In this document: positions 48,736-60,360 of the stretch, in pieces
Numbering within the stretch: position 1 is the first letter of the stretch
Layout: the number at the start of each line of letters is the position of its first letter
NCBI GenBank assembly: GCA_019916065.1
Contig: CM034238.1
Location: forward strand, 806,001 to 870,000
Length of the DNA: 64,000 nucleotides
Source: Vitellaria paradoxa
Lineage: Eukaryota > Streptophyta > Magnoliopsida > Ericales > Sapotaceae
Direction of reading: 5' to 3'
The notes under the pieces: model-generated
The model's database searches: none
The model's input: the letters and a program-made list of their open reading frames with translations, nothing else
What the model was told of the DNA's origin: nothing
Position numbers and translations under genes: made by a program

Positions 48736-49290
48736 TCAGCGAGAATTGGGGCAGTCACGAGCGAAATGCCCTTGCTCACCACAGTTATAGCAACCACTTC
48801 CGCCGCCTCCTCCGCCGCCTCCATACCTCCCACCTCCGCCGCCCTGATAGCAATCCCTGGCCATGTGTCCCGTCTCGCCACACTTGAAGCAACCATTCCC
48901 TCCGCCGCCTCCACCATATCCCCCGCCTCCGTAGCCACCGCCATAACCGCCTCCGCCGCCCCCGCGACCACCTCGACCGCCGCCCCTTCCTCCACCATTA
49001 AAGCCGTACCCCCCGCCGCCTCGTCCTCCCCCTCCGCCGCGGGTGCTTCCCTGAACCGGAGACTCGTTTGGACCAGTAACATCGGCGGCCTTGGTACGGC
49101 CGTCACCGCCGGACTCGATCACGAACTCAACGGACTCCCCATCTCCGAGGCTACGAAAGCCGTCGGTTCGAATCGAGGACTGGTGGACGAAGAGATCTTC
49201 GCCGCCGTCGTCGGGGGTAATAAACCCGAAGCCCTTTTGGTCGCTGAACCACTTCACCACCCCCTTCATCCTGTCGTTCCCCTCCTCCAT
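48736..49290 (-). CDS. GRP2: Cold-shock-domain glycine-rich protein with two CCHC zinc knuckles
   Basis: RNA-binding protein of the plant CSP/GRP2 type. In the family it acts as an RNA chaperone in cold acclimation and development, in nucleus and cytoplasm. Intronless CDS, 184 residues. Cold-shock domain at about residues 8-74: [15 protein letters not shown] contains RNP-1 (KGFGFI, 19-24) and LFVHQ (33-37) is RNP-2. A Gly/Arg-rich stretch (about 82-132) follows. Two CX2CX4HX4C zinc knuckles lie at 134-147 ([14 protein letters not shown]) and 167-180 ([14 protein letters not shown]), separated by another Gly-rich segment. This layout matches the shorter two-knuckle plant CSPs (CSP2/CSP4 class). 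The start at 49290 is the only one ahead of the domain. Shortly after the stop the minus strand reads GGGGTAAGG, so a 3' UTR intron is possible. Confidence 0.93.
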   Translation of the reverse strand: MEEGNDRMKGVVKWFSDQKGFGFITPDDGGEDLFVHQSSIRTDGFRSLGDGESVEFVIESGGDGRTKAADVTGPNESPVQGSTRGGGGGRGGGGYGFNGGGRGGGRGGRGGGGGGYGGGYGGGGYGGGGGGNGCFKCGETGHMARDCYQGGGGGRYGGGGGGGGSGCYNCGEQGHFARDCPNSR

Positions 49291-49405
49291 TGGATCTAAA
49301 TCGGACGGTTCTCACAAAATCTATCAAGCTACCAGCCCCTCTTCCTCAGAAGAGCAAAGCCTACGCCGTCTCTCTCTCTCAGACCTTTGGCTTTGATGGC
49401 CTCTC

Positions 49406-49412
49406 TTAAATA
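49406..49412 (-). promoter_or_regulatory. TATA-like box of the cold-shock gene
   Basis: The minus strand reads TATTTAA about 116 bp before the start codon. A leader rich in GAGAGA and GAGGAAGAGG follows. Position and motif fit a core promoter. Confidence 0.55.
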
Positions 49413-49844
49413 GGTAGATATCGAAAAACCTGTTTGCCACGTCATCATATTAATCGAGCAAATTGCGGGTGGGCCCCTCTCTTCGGCCCTTTTTGAATCC
49501 ATTCAGCGGATGACGTCTGTTTAATGACATCCTATGGCTGCTGATTCTTCTGATGGGTTCGTTATCATCCACCGTTGGATTGTGCGATTTCTGTGAGAGA
49601 TTGGAACTTTAGGCTACGTTTGTTTTGAGATTAGGGTTAAGAATTGAACATTTATTTGGGGTTTTTGGAGGCCGGTCACTATTTATGGACTTATAAGGAT
49701 TTAAGTCATACCCAAAAAACTTGTTTGTAAATAAGTCACACTTGCAACAAAAAGACAAAAAAGGACATCACGCGTTTTTCACCACATTTCAAAACTGCCA
49801 GTTTTATCCGAAAATAGTGTACACTTCACTCATAGCTTCCGTGG

Positions 49845-50088
49845 CTTTCCATCTTCTTTACAAAGCAAGCAAAACCGATTTTTGGAAACAAAATCAAAAC
49901 TGTTTGGGAAAAACTTAATTCCGCGACTTTCCATCTTCTTTACAAAGCAAGCAAAACTGATTTTTGAAAACAAAATCAAAACTGTTTGGAAAAACCTAAT
50001 TCTGCGACTTTCCATCTTTTTTACAAAGCAAGTAAAACCGATTTTTGGAAACAAAATCAAAACTATTTGGGAAAAACCTAAATCGATC
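49845..50088. repeat. Three-copy ~82 bp tandem repeat
   Basis: Units start CTTTCCATCTT at 49845, 49927 and 50008 and share ACAAAGCAAG, CGATTTTTGG and CAAAATCAAAACT. Periods are 82 and 81 bp with a few substitutions per unit. Open frames across it are repeat artefacts. Confidence 0.9.
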
Positions 50089-50118
50089 ATCATTCCTAAG
50101 TATATTTATTTTTTTTTA

Positions 50119-51660
50119 TTTTGAAACAGTATCGGTACTGTTTTGAAAATATCTCAAAATACTAATCAACTCCATGAATTTCTCTTGTCCAAAACTTATC
50201 ATCTGCTTATAATTCATGGTGCTATTTTAAAAACAGTACCGGTGCTATTTTGAAAACAGTACCGATAAAACAGTACCGGTACTCTTTTGAATCGGTACTG
50301 TTTTCATACTGCCTAAAAAACATCAATCGATACATCATACAAACCAACGATATGAGCCAACATCATCATATTTTTTGAAACATTACCGGTACTGTTTTGA
50401 AGATAGCTCAAAACGCCAATCGACCCCATGGATTTCTCTTGCCCTTAAAACTCGTCATCTGCTTATAATTCATGGTGCTATTTTGAGAACAATACCGGTA
50501 CTGAAAACAGTACCGGTACTGTTTTGGACCGGTACTGTTTTCATACTGCCTAAAAAACATCAATCGATACATAAACATAAACCAACCATACGAGCCAACA
50601 TCATCATATTTTTTGAAACAGTACCGGTACTATTTTGAAGATAGCTCAAAAAGCCAATCGGCCCTATAGATTTCTCTTGCCCTTAAAACTCGTCATCCGC
50701 TTATAATTCATGGTACTATTTTGAGAACAATACCGGTACTATTTTGAAAATAGTACCGATAAAACAGTACCGGTACTCTTTTGAATCGGTACTGTTTTCA
50801 TACTGCCTAAAAAACATCAATCGATACATCATACAAACCAACGATACGAGCCAACATCATCATATTTTTTGAAACAGTACCGGTACTGTTTTGAAGATAG
50901 CTCAAAACGCTAATCGACCCCATGGATTTCTCTTGCCCTTAAAACTCGTCATCTGCTTATAATTCATGGTGTTGTTTTGAAAACAGTACCGATAAAACAG
51001 TACCGGTACTGTTTTGGACCGGTACTGTTTTCATACTGCCTAAAAAACATCAACCGATACATAACATAAACCAACCATACGAGCCAACATCATCATATTT
51101 TTTGAAACAGTAGCAGTACTATTTTGAAGATAGCTCAAAAAGCCAATCGGCCCTATAGATTTCTCTTGCTCTTAAAACTCGTCATCCGCTTATAATTCAT
51201 GGTACTATTTTGAGAACAATACCGGTACTGTTTTGAAAACAGTACCGATAAAACAGTACCGGTACTCTTTTGAATCGGTACTGTTTTCATACTGCTAAAA
51301 AACATCAATTGATACATCATACAAACCAATGATACGAGCCAACATCATCATATTTTTTGAAACAGTACCGGTACTGTTTTGAAGATAACTCAAAACGCCA
51401 ATCGACCCCATGGATTTCTCTTGCCCTTAAAACTCGTCATCTGCTTATAATTCATGGTGCTATTTTGAGAACAATACCGGTACTGTTTTGAAAACAGTAC
51501 CGATAAAACAGTACCGGTATTGTTTTGGACCGGTACTGTTTTCATACTGCCTAAAAAACATCAATCGATACATAACATAAACCAACCATACGAGCCAACA
51601 TCATCATATTTTTTGAAACAGTACCGGTACTGTTTTGAAAATAGCTCAAAACGTCAATCG
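50119..51660. repeat. Higher-order tandem array with GTACCGGTAC palindromes
   Basis: A shared TTTTTTGAAACA landmark recurs at 50371, 50609, 50865, 51098, 51353 and 51609, spacings 238, 256, 233, 255 and 256 bp. Two unit types alternate. Type A has CTCTTTTGAATCGG and ATCATACAAACCAA. Type B has GTTTTGGACCGG and ATAAACCAACCATACG. The true period is therefore a dimer of about 490 bp. Each unit has several copies of the 10 bp palindrome GTACCGGTAC or near variants, flanked by AAAACA/TGTTTT, so longer hairpins are possible. It does not encode protein. Confidence 0.92.
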
Positions 51661-52145
51661 GCAAAATCAATCCATGAAGAAGATAGGCCAAATAAGTTCT
51701 ATCTTCTTAATATTTTCACGACTAAAACTGTAAATAATGAAACTGAAAACAAGGAAAGAAAACAAAAACGGAAGAAGCGTGATTCTTGGTAAACATATCT
51801 TCACGTGATTCCCGGAATTCTTGGAAATAACTTGTGTAACTTTGTTATAGAAATAAAGGATATTATCGGTATATTAGAAACTATATTTAAAACAAACTCG
51901 TGGGACCCACTCAAAAGTGTGACTTAAATACAAAACTTTCCACATTAATGTGACTTAAAAGCAATACTTTTTTTTGGGTGTGACTAATAATTTTAAAAGA
52001 TTACAAAGTATGACTTGGATACAATTTTTCGCATTTATTTCATTTAGCCCATACTTATCGAAGGGATTATTGGTCCACCTTGGATTACAAACTCTTAAAG
52101 TGGGAGGTATACCATTGACATGGAATCTTGAATAATATTAAAATT

Positions 52146-52484
52146 AGGTGGCATTTAGTTTATTTTTGTGTTTTTTATTTTCTGTTTTTGTTTTATGTGT
52201 TAAAAATCTTAAAATGAAAAAACAGAAAATGTTTTGTTTTCCTTGTTTTGAAATTTTTTTTATTTTTTGTCAAAAACTCTCAAAACGACTTTTTATCATT
52301 TTTTATTTCATGTGTAAACTCATTTTTAGTTTTCGAAAATAAATTTTGAAAACATAAGTAACCAAATAAATTTTGAGTTGTTTTCTTTATTTTTAAAAAC
52401 ACAAATGAAAAATGAGATTAAAACAAAAAATAGAAAATAAAAATAAAAAACAAAAAATAAAAAAATAAACCAAATCACCACTTA
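52146..52484. mobile_element. MITE related to the 8329 element
   Basis: The left end AGGTGGCATTTAGTTTATTT and the right end (other strand) AAGTGGTGATTTGGTTTATT are inverted repeats. The interior shares AAATCTTAAAATGAAAAAA and GTGTAAACTCATTTTT with 8329-8664. It lies just outside the array-bearing element. Confidence 0.6.
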
Positions 52485-55140
52485 GTTATTCGTAGCAGTA
52501 TTTCTTGATCAGGATTAAATTGGACGTATTAATATTTTATTATTTATTAGATTAAGCTTGATCCAAAAAAATTGGTCTAAGTTTTAATTTTTAAATCCGT
52601 CTATTTAAACTTAATTACTTTTATAATAATTTAAACTATATTTTTAAATATAAAATAATTTAAAAAATTATAAAAATAGATAACTTAGTATTAAAATAAA
52701 TATTTTTTTATAATAAAATATTTAAAAATATTTTTTTAAAATTTTTTTTTCAAGCGGAGCTAGTTTCCACAATCTCAAGTCTGATCCATTTAATCAATAG
52801 GACTCCAAAAATTTTTTTAAACTCTGAAAAAATAAGTTAGGCCTAGCTGACCGTCGAGCCTATGCCCACTCTTAATTGTTGAACTAAGTTTGAAGGTAAT
52901 TCATTTAAATAGAAATATGAAGTTATTTTAGGATAATTTCTAATAATTAATTAGACAATTCAACTTTTTGCTTATGTTAGATTCACGAAAAAAAAAAAAA
53001 AAAATTATCCAAGTCAAATTTATTCTAAATTTATAATTAATAAGTCAATTTTTCTAGAAGAAAATAGTTATTTCTTTTTCCAAAACATTTTTAAGCGTAC
53101 TTAAGAATCAAGTTCCTCCATAATTTAAATTAATTGGCAGTGAAAATAATAATAATTTCTAATATTATCTAAAGTTCCATTTCAATACCTAAGAATTTCA
53201 AATTAATAGATTTGAGGTTAAATTATATTAAATTATAAGTAAGAAAGTTAATTGATATAATATATTGAATTTTTCTAATAATTATTATAAAAATAGTGGT
53301 ACCAATAACTACTTTCTTTAAAAAAAAAAAAAAAACCACTATTTTCTAAAATGGTAGTCACAGTTACAAAATATTTCAAATAACTTATTTTTTATGATAA
53401 TTTTAAATTCATTATAATTCATTATATTAAACTACTTAAATTCATAATTAAATCCCCATATGCTAAATTTTTAATGATCAATTTTTAGTTTGAATAAAAT
53501 AAAAATTGAAAACAAGTTTGATAAAAACAATACATTTTTTATATCATAAAACCATTAGCAAAACTAATGTAGCAATTATAGTATTTTACAAATGTTTAAT
53601 TTTTTTCAATAAACCAACTCTCAAATCATTGAATGCTTTAAACATTGTTTGGAAACATTTCTATGATAATTTTGATCTTATTTTAAAATAAAGAAATTAA
53701 TTTGAATTGGTAAATAAAATTTTATATTTGGAACACATTTTAATTTAAGAAATATATTGATTTGATTTAAGAGAAGTACCAAATTTGACAATAAAAAATA
53801 AAAATGATAAATATGATATATAAGAATAAATTTGTTCACTTACTTAGATAGTTTTAAAAAAATAGTAAATTTTTATCAAATTCTATTGTTTGATTGGATT
53901 TTAAATGATATAGAAATCTTAAAATCTAAGTCATAAAATTAAATTAAATCTAACTTATAAAATTTTATTTTAGTACCAAATATAAGAATTAGGGAAAAAT
54001 CTCATTAAATAAAATCAAATTTTACCAAATCTACAATTCTAAACGAAATATAAATACTATGTTCTTTCATTTAGGAATAACATTACAGCATGATCACGAA
54101 TTCCGCAAACAAAATTGTGAAAGGACTATCAAATAATAATTTATCTAATCAAATTAAAATTAATTGTTATTAAATAATTTATTTTATTAAAATAAATTAT
54201 TAAACTAAAAAAATATTTAATAATGATAGTTCACTATAAAAATATTTATTTTATTCAAATTAAAATAAATTACATTGAAATATTAATTTATGATTAAAAT
54301 GATTTATTTTATTCAAATATTTTATTACATAAAAATTGATTCTATAGATAATAATTTATTCTTAGATTATGTATTTTATTAATATTCTTTGTTAAATTAA
54401 TTATTATTAAAATATACTAATTTATCATCAAAATGATTTATTTTTTATAATATTTTACTAAAATAATTTATTTTATTAAATGAAAATTATTTTTAATAAA
54501 TAATAATTAATTATTAAAATTAAATAACGGGTGGATAGGTCACTGGCGAGTGGACAATAGTTGTAGTGAATAAATGTGGATGGTGAAAACTGAAACTTGG
54601 TATACAACACATCTTTTTTGAGGTTTCATTTTTTTTTTTTGGGGGGGGGGGTTCAAAAAATTAGAAATAAATCTATCAAACGTGTCTCTGTTTTCAGTTT
54701 TCAAAATTAACTAAAAATTGAAAGTGTTGTCAAACTAGGCCTAAATAGAGAAGCTGACAATTAGAAAGGAGGAAATGATACTGTCCAAGGTAAGACAAGT
54801 ATGCCTATACAAGATCAAGCCTTTCCAAAGAAAGGCAGAGAGAATGGGACACGCCTTCAATTATCGTTTATTTGTTGCTGCTTGTTTACCATTAGATGCA
54901 TAGTTGTATGCTTAATACAGTTCTTAACCTATGAATGAATATTGGGTTGTTATTTGTCGTCGCTGTTTTGTGCGTCTTACGCTGTGGGATAGTTTTAGGT
55001 GAGAATTGTACCTATGTTGAGAATCCTCGTACGAGAACTCTGGAATGGCTCTTAATTCTTCAGTTTGCTGCCTTTCTTATTGTCTGTTCATTTTCCTGCC
55101 TTGGGTGTGCAGCCAGCAGCATGAATTAATTGAAAGCAAA
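52485..55140. other. Very AT-rich spacer downstream of ARO gene
   Basis: No gene or RNA recognised from 52485 to about 54880. Low-complexity A- and T-runs are frequent, and a T-run/G-run pair lies at 54628-54652. The 55100-55327 part is probably the 3' UTR of the leftward ARO gene. A 64-codon frame at 54935-55129 (+) starts with a hydrophobic stretch resembling a signal peptide and has a second hydrophobic segment. With no family match it is left uncalled. Confidence 0.55.
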
Positions 55141-55327
55141 GGGAAATTAAGGTCAAAAAAATTGAAAGTACACCATGCCAAAACCACTTGGCGTAAAAAC
55201 TAGAATAAAAGCAGTATGACAAAAGATACTACCATTATATACACTCCACGATTCCAACAAAAAGCGGGTTAAAAAAAGGAAAAAAGGAGAAAGAACCATA
55301 AGAAAACAAAATGTTCTTTAGATTGAA

Positions 55328-57319
55328 CTAATAAAACCCTCTTGATCCTCTGGATTGGTAGAGCTCCAGTCTATTCTTGGCATCCAAAAGTAGACTGTCA
55401 ATTAAAGGATCCTGCTTCAAGTGTGCCTGCTTTGACGCCCACTCGATCACTATAAGCACATCTGCCTGTGCTAGAGCCTCGTCGTCTGGAACGTGCATTG
55501 CAATGTAGCCCAGTAGTATCAAAGCCACTGGTTGAACAATTTGTTCACCAAAGTAGACGAGTTGAATTAGGTGCCTAGCACCTCCTCCTTCTATAATGGC
55601 CTTGGAGTGATTCACATGCAGAAAATTGTCAGTTTCTGCAAATTTAGTTAGCGCAATCACGACTTCTCTAGTAAGGTCCGCCTCGCTATCCTCAAGCAGT
55701 CGAACCAAAGGGGGTATGATTCTTGTTTCTGTTGCTCGGAAAGTCCTCGCCAAGTGCCCAATTGATATGATGCAGGGTATGAGGAGGTCCGAGTCTGATT
55801 TCTCAATGACTCTCACCAGCTGGTCTACAACAGCCTTGCAGGCTGGTGAAGTGGGCTTAAAAGCAGATCGCCTCAAATCTGCATTGTGCTCAGCCACTGC
55901 TGTGATTTCCATTAGTGCCATGGCTGAGTTGTATTTGACTTCATCAGGGCCTTTCTCTAACAACACCGCGAAGCACAGAAGTGCTCTTGATTCTGTGATG
56001 CTCTTGCATATTGCGGTATTCCCTCTGCAGAGCATCCAGAGGGCTCTGGCTGCCATTGTCTTCATCTCAGCTTTTGTAGCCGGATCTTCTAATTCCCTCC
56101 CCTTAATGCTACTCCCAAGTAATGAAACACGCGGGTGTTGATTGTTGGTGTGGGTGTGGTGGTGGTTTGGCTTTGCATTGTTAGGGATAGTCTTGGCATG
56201 ACCCGGGTGTTGTTGTTCATTTGGTTTTGCCTGGGTTTTCAGGGCCAGGGTGTCAGAAACCACATTGTGCATTTGGGCTGAGGTCTGGCTGGTTGTTGGT
56301 CGAGCAATTTGGCTGGTCAGTAGCTTATCATCATCGTCATGCTTATTTTTACTGTTGCTGGTGGTGGTGGCGGCAGCCGCGGCAGCATCGGAATTAGCCA
56401 TGACTACCGTGTGGATTGACATGGCATGTTTGTTTGCAATGGCATATTTACTATGCTCCTGAATGGTTTCAAACGCGAGATGACTGACCAGCAATCGAAT
56501 TGTGTTGGTTTGGGCGAAATGGTCTTGACATTTTGGATGGTTGGAAACTAATTCGGAGACAGCCCAGGCCACCAGAACCTGAACCTTCATGTGACCTTCT
56601 TTGAGGATTTTCGCAAACACCGAGCAAACACCTGCGTTCACAATGTGTTCGACGCTTTCTGGGTCACGACCCAGAAGACCAATCGCCCTCGCAGCGCTCT
56701 CCTGAGCTTCAATTCGTCCTTCTTTGGCTAATTTCAGCAGCGGCGCAACCCCACCTTCTTCGATAATGAGTTTCCCGTACCGATCGTTGTCGCGAGCCAA
56801 AGAGACGAGAGAAGCAGCCGCGTCCGCCCGTTCCTCCATCGAACCCGAAGACAGACTGACAATTTGTTCCCATATGAGGCACAAAATCGGCTCGTTGGCG
56901 GCTATCGGAGGGAGACCCAGGTACTCATCGTCGCGGTCATCGGCAGGGGTGGACACTCGGAGGAGCCAGGACACGTCGCCGATGGAGTTCTCGAGCTGCT
57001 GCGACGTCTTGCGAAAGGCAGCCTGGGGGATGATGGTGAAGACGCGTCTGAGACCGTTGGCCCGGCACTTGAAGACGAGTTCAAGAGCCTTGTCCAGGAC
57101 TTTCTCTGTGTCGTCAATGATGCGGCGCGTGGGGCGCTCGTACAGGTCATTGCTGGCACGCGCCGCCTGACGGAGAAGGGCCGCCAGCTTTTCTGTCTTG
57201 GCCTTGATCTCGAAGCAGTCTGTTTTGTTAGAATTGACATGGTCAGCAGCCTTGGTCACCTGATCAGCCAATTGTATTGGCTTCGCTAGGATTTGCTTCA
57301 CTATGTCCGCCATGGCCAC
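55328..57319 (-). CDS. ARO1: ARMADILLO REPEAT ONLY (ARO) protein
   Basis: Intronless, 663 residues, matching the usual length of plant ARO proteins. In Arabidopsis these restrict ROP GTPase activity and actin organisation to sites of polar growth such as pollen tubes and trichomes. Residues 1-150 form the conserved N-terminal ARO domain (MADIVKQILAKPIQLADQV, NDLYERPTRRIIDDTEKV, AFRKTSQQLENSIGDVSWL, YLGLPPIAANEPILCLIWE). Armadillo repeats follow at about 160-290 (AAASLVSLARDNDRYGKLI, NAGVCSVFAKIL). A low-complexity linker with Ala, Thr, Asp and His runs occupies about 310-405. More armadillo repeats follow from about 415 (MAARALWMLCRGN, YNSAMALMEITAVAEHN, RTFRATETRIIPPL). The end LYQSRGSRGFY is typical. 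The frame is intact. The paralogue (ARO1 rather than ARO2-4) is a best guess. Confidence 0.93.
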   Translation of the reverse strand: MAMADIVKQILAKPIQLADQVTKAADHVNSNKTDCFEIKAKTEKLAALLRQAARASNDLYERPTRRIIDDTEKVLDKALELVFKCRANGLRRVFTIIPQAAFRKTSQQLENSIGDVSWLLRVSTPADDRDDEYLGLPPIAANEPILCLIWEQIVSLSSGSMEERADAAASLVSLARDNDRYGKLIIEEGGVAPLLKLAKEGRIEAQESAARAIGLLGRDPESVEHIVNAGVCSVFAKILKEGHMKVQVLVAWAVSELVSNHPKCQDHFAQTNTIRLLVSHLAFETIQEHSKYAIANKHAMSIHTVVMANSDAAAAAATTTSNSKNKHDDDDKLLTSQIARPTTSQTSAQMHNVVSDTLALKTQAKPNEQQHPGHAKTIPNNAKPNHHHTHTNNQHPRVSLLGSSIKGRELEDPATKAEMKTMAARALWMLCRGNTAICKSITESRALLCFAVLLEKGPDEVKYNSAMALMEITAVAEHNADLRRSAFKPTSPACKAVVDQLVRVIEKSDSDLLIPCIISIGHLARTFRATETRIIPPLVRLLEDSEADLTREVVIALTKFAETDNFLHVNHSKAIIEGGGARHLIQLVYFGEQIVQPVALILLGYIAMHVPDDEALAQADVLIVIEWASKQAHLKQDPLIDSLLLDAKNRLELYQSRGSRGFY

Positions 57320-59500
57320 AGCGGACCCTTATTCGCCAAACACTTTCCCAAGATTGCACACAGAGAGAGTACGAGAGAAAATTGGTTTCCTCTTTAATGG
57401 TGAGTTTTGGGATTCCCAGAAATTTTGAAGAAGAGGAAAAATTGGATTCGTGTGATCAGAAATTCATGGAATGACCACTTTTGGCCTACTAGAACGAAGG
57501 TGGCGATTAGTTTGGTTGCCCTATTGTTGTTGTTTTCTATCTTTTAGGGGGACTGGGAAATAGGTGTTGTGTTTCTATTGCCATTCAAGGAATGGTGGCG
57601 ACTTCAGAGATGATGATGGTGGTGGCGGCGGCTGCGGTGGTGAATCTAGAGGATTGGTGTGGGGTTTGCAAATGGTGAACCGCATTTCCCTCCTTGTGGT
57701 TTTCTTTGATTCATAAAATAGAGCTGCGGTTATAATCCATGGAAGCCTTATATGCAGCAAATGTATTGATTGGTGTAAGCTCTAAAGGCGCAATTAGCTG
57801 CCCAACGGAGGAAAAGGAAAAGAAAAGCCCCACCAATACTCACCTCCCAAAGATTGGACGACACATCCAATGACAACAGGACACGCTTCTCTTCTTTAAT
57901 AGCTCCTCATTTAACACTATAATTGTGCAACCCACGCTCCTCCTGTCTGGCGAGTGGAGAGGTTTGAAATTTATATCTAACGTTATAGATGTTTAATGAA
58001 CAAATTCAACCCTTAATATTCAAGAATTAAGCTACCGTTATATAGTTTTATGGTAATACCCATTTTTAGCAAACATATATAAAATGATTTTTTTTCACTT
58101 TTATTAATTTGTTTGCAAGGGGTTCAAATATATATATATATATATTTTTTACATCGGTAAATACTTAAAAGATGTAGCTAATTAACGTTAATTACAACTG
58201 TTAAAATCTGTTTGACGTAAACTTCAGTGAGTATGATTTGATATGACAACAACAGAGTTCAAATATTTAAAATCCCGGTAATGATTTCTTTGGTCTTTTC
58301 TAATATATATATATTTGTCTTCATTTCTTAAAATAGAAAGATCGCTGAAGGAAAGAACAGAAAAAGTGGGAGATCTGAACAACCCTTTCTGCATTAAATC
58401 CACTGATACAATCGTGATGCCCTTGGCCGTGGCTGGGCAAGGTGGTGTTGGGGGTGAGGGCCGGATTTAAAATTTATAATTAACGAAAATAAATGTAAAA
58501 ATTTTAAGTGACTTAGAACGAGAGGTTAAAAAACAAAGAGATCAAAGGTATAATCTTTAAATAATTAAAAATAAAATTTATATATAATTTTTCATATATG
58601 TGTATGTATATATATGAGCCAACACTGCTACAAAAATATATAAAAATTACAATTTTTAAGTGCGATATTTCACTTTCTATTTCGGTCACAAAAGTGTGAT
58701 TAATTCAAGTGAGATTGTTAGTCTACTCTTTTCGATCATAATTGATTATGACTTACAACTATGTTTGAAAACTTACAACAATCACACACTAAAAGTATGA
58801 TCTTTTATAATAAAAATCAAGGTGAAAAAAAAATTTGCATGACTTGTTATGGTTTTTAATCTCACTTTAATTTCTTTGAAAAACTGTGGTTAAATATAAA
58901 TAAATGATCACGTTGTAAAATGGGTTAATTGTAATAATAATAAAAATTCACATGTCAATCTGCTATTATACTATAACCTTATATATTTGATATTTTTTGT
59001 TATTGCTCAGAATCAAACTCGATCCATTGCTTTAGAAGTTAGTGTGGCTACCACTAATCTAAACTATTATTTACGTATATATTTTACATATTAATATACA
59101 TAAACAAATCTATTATCACTTCTACTGACTAATGAGTAGTTAAAAATAACACTTTTTTCGATCAATTGATTGGGAAAAATGATAAAAAAATTTACTTTTA
59201 TTTAACTATTTTAACTTTTTGCAATAATTTGATATCATAACTAATATATAGAACAATACGAATACTTAATAAATAATTTATGAATATTTATCATATTTAA
59301 TTAAAAATGATCTTAATTGCTTTTATTTTTCTTTAATTTTTGTGTATAGTATATATTTAATCATAACTCACTATTTATAATATATTTTCCTTCAATCTAT
59401 ATTATATTTTTAAAAGTAATTAAGCCACATTTAGTTTTAGTTTTAGAAAATTATTGTTCAAAACAAAATTTTGAAAACTATTTGAGAATTGATTTGTAAT
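57320..59500. other. ARO leader and promoter side, then AT-rich spacer
   Basis: The region 57320-57480 is the likely 5' UTR of the leftward ARO gene. Next, 57600-57650 has GGTGGCGGCGG-type triplet repeats that would lie in the leader or promoter. From 57950 on the sequence is AT-rich with an (AT)n run at about 58130-58146 and no recognised genes. Confidence 0.5.
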
Positions 59501-59559
59501 ATAAAAAATGTTTTCAATGATTATATTCAAAAAATAGTTCTAAAGGGACATAAAAATAA

Positions 59560-60360
59560 AAATTTTTATTATTTTTATTTCCAAATTTTTATCATTTGCA
59601 ATAAAATATAAAATAACGTCACTTTTAGTATAATTAATATTAAAAATACACTAAACATTTATTAGATATTAAATATTTAATATTCACCTACTTATAAACC
59701 ATACAAATTATGACCGCGACTCCCATATATTTACTAAAAAAAAATAATTATATTTTTGACGTTATTATGAAAGGTAGTACTCCCGTCTACTCAATCTGCT
59801 GTAGTTTGTTGAGTAATGCTCGATTTATTACCACAAAAGCTCAATCAGAATTATGTGGAAACATTGTGAATTTAGGGTTATTAAATATTTAATTCATTAA
59901 AATATTCTATAATTACAAGAATAGTATTGATATGCACATCTCTTTTTCCTAATTTATTTGGCATCTTAAAACTTTGAAAGCTTCCACAGAAAAATATTAA
60001 GTCTGCTAGACTCCACTAAAAAAAAGAAAAAATCGATCTGTATTCAAACTCGAAAATGGGCTCCTTGTCGCTGACGAGGAGAGAAGAAGACGTAATCAAG
60101 ACATGGAAATTTCCAAATTTCTATTAGTTTTAAGAAGACAAAAAAAAAAAAAATTGTTATTATTTTTATTTCTAATCTTTGATCACTTGCAACAAAATAT
60201 AAAATAATGTTACACTTAATATAATTAATGTTGAAGACACACTAAACATTTATTAAATATTAAATATTTAATATTCACTTAATTATAAGTCATATAAATT
60301 ATAGAGGTTTCTCCCATATAGTCATTGGAAAAAAATGATTATACATTTAATGTTATTTAA
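59560..60360. repeat. Diverged direct repeat pair (59570-59760 and 60153-60355)
   Basis: Two roughly 200 bp segments share TAAATATTTAATATTCAC, ACACTAAACATTTATTA, CAATAAAATATAAAATAA (or CAACAAAATATAAAATAA) and CTCCCATATA in the same order. They look about 80 percent alike by eye. Between them lies the segment 59792-60113, which is itself repeated further right. Confidence 0.7.
59792..60113 (+). repeat. Direct repeat, left copy (uninterrupted)
   Basis: Begins CTCAATCTGCTGTAGTTTG and ends near AAGACATGGAAATTTCC. It contains CTTTGAAAGCTTCCACAG and CTCGAAAATGGGCTCCTTG. All these blocks recur in the same order at 61422-62143, where the copy is split. Confidence 0.85.

Larger units (their letters stand above)
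49690..52033. mobile_element. Inverted-repeat-bounded element enclosing tandem arrays
   Basis: The left end contains AAGTCATACCCAAAAAACTT and AATAAGTCACACTTG. The right end, read on the other strand, contains TAGTCACACCCAAAAAAAAG, TTTAAGTCACATTAATG and TTTAAGTCACACTTTTGAG. These inverted ends enclose a three-copy 82 bp repeat and a six-unit higher-order array. No transposase frame is seen. The exact ends and target duplication are unresolved; it is probably a non-autonomous DNA transposon with captured or expanded tandem repeats. Confidence 0.5.

Noticed and set aside
48700..49299. 199-codon plus-strand frame opposite the cold-shock gene
   Set aside because: It is the antisense of a GC-rich Gly-codon region. 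The Ala/Thr/Ser bias is explained by the complementary strand, and the minus-strand protein has clear domains.
49830..50124. Opposed frames over the 82 bp repeat
   Set aside because: Both arise from the three-copy tandem repeat and are internally repetitive.
50375..51792. Plus-strand frames of 87-90 codons in the array
   Set aside because: They are translations of the GTACCGGTAC higher-order repeat; similar peptides recur with the repeat period.
55626..57289. Several plus-strand frames opposite the ARO gene
   Set aside because: Shadows of the 663-codon minus-strand gene, with no domain content.
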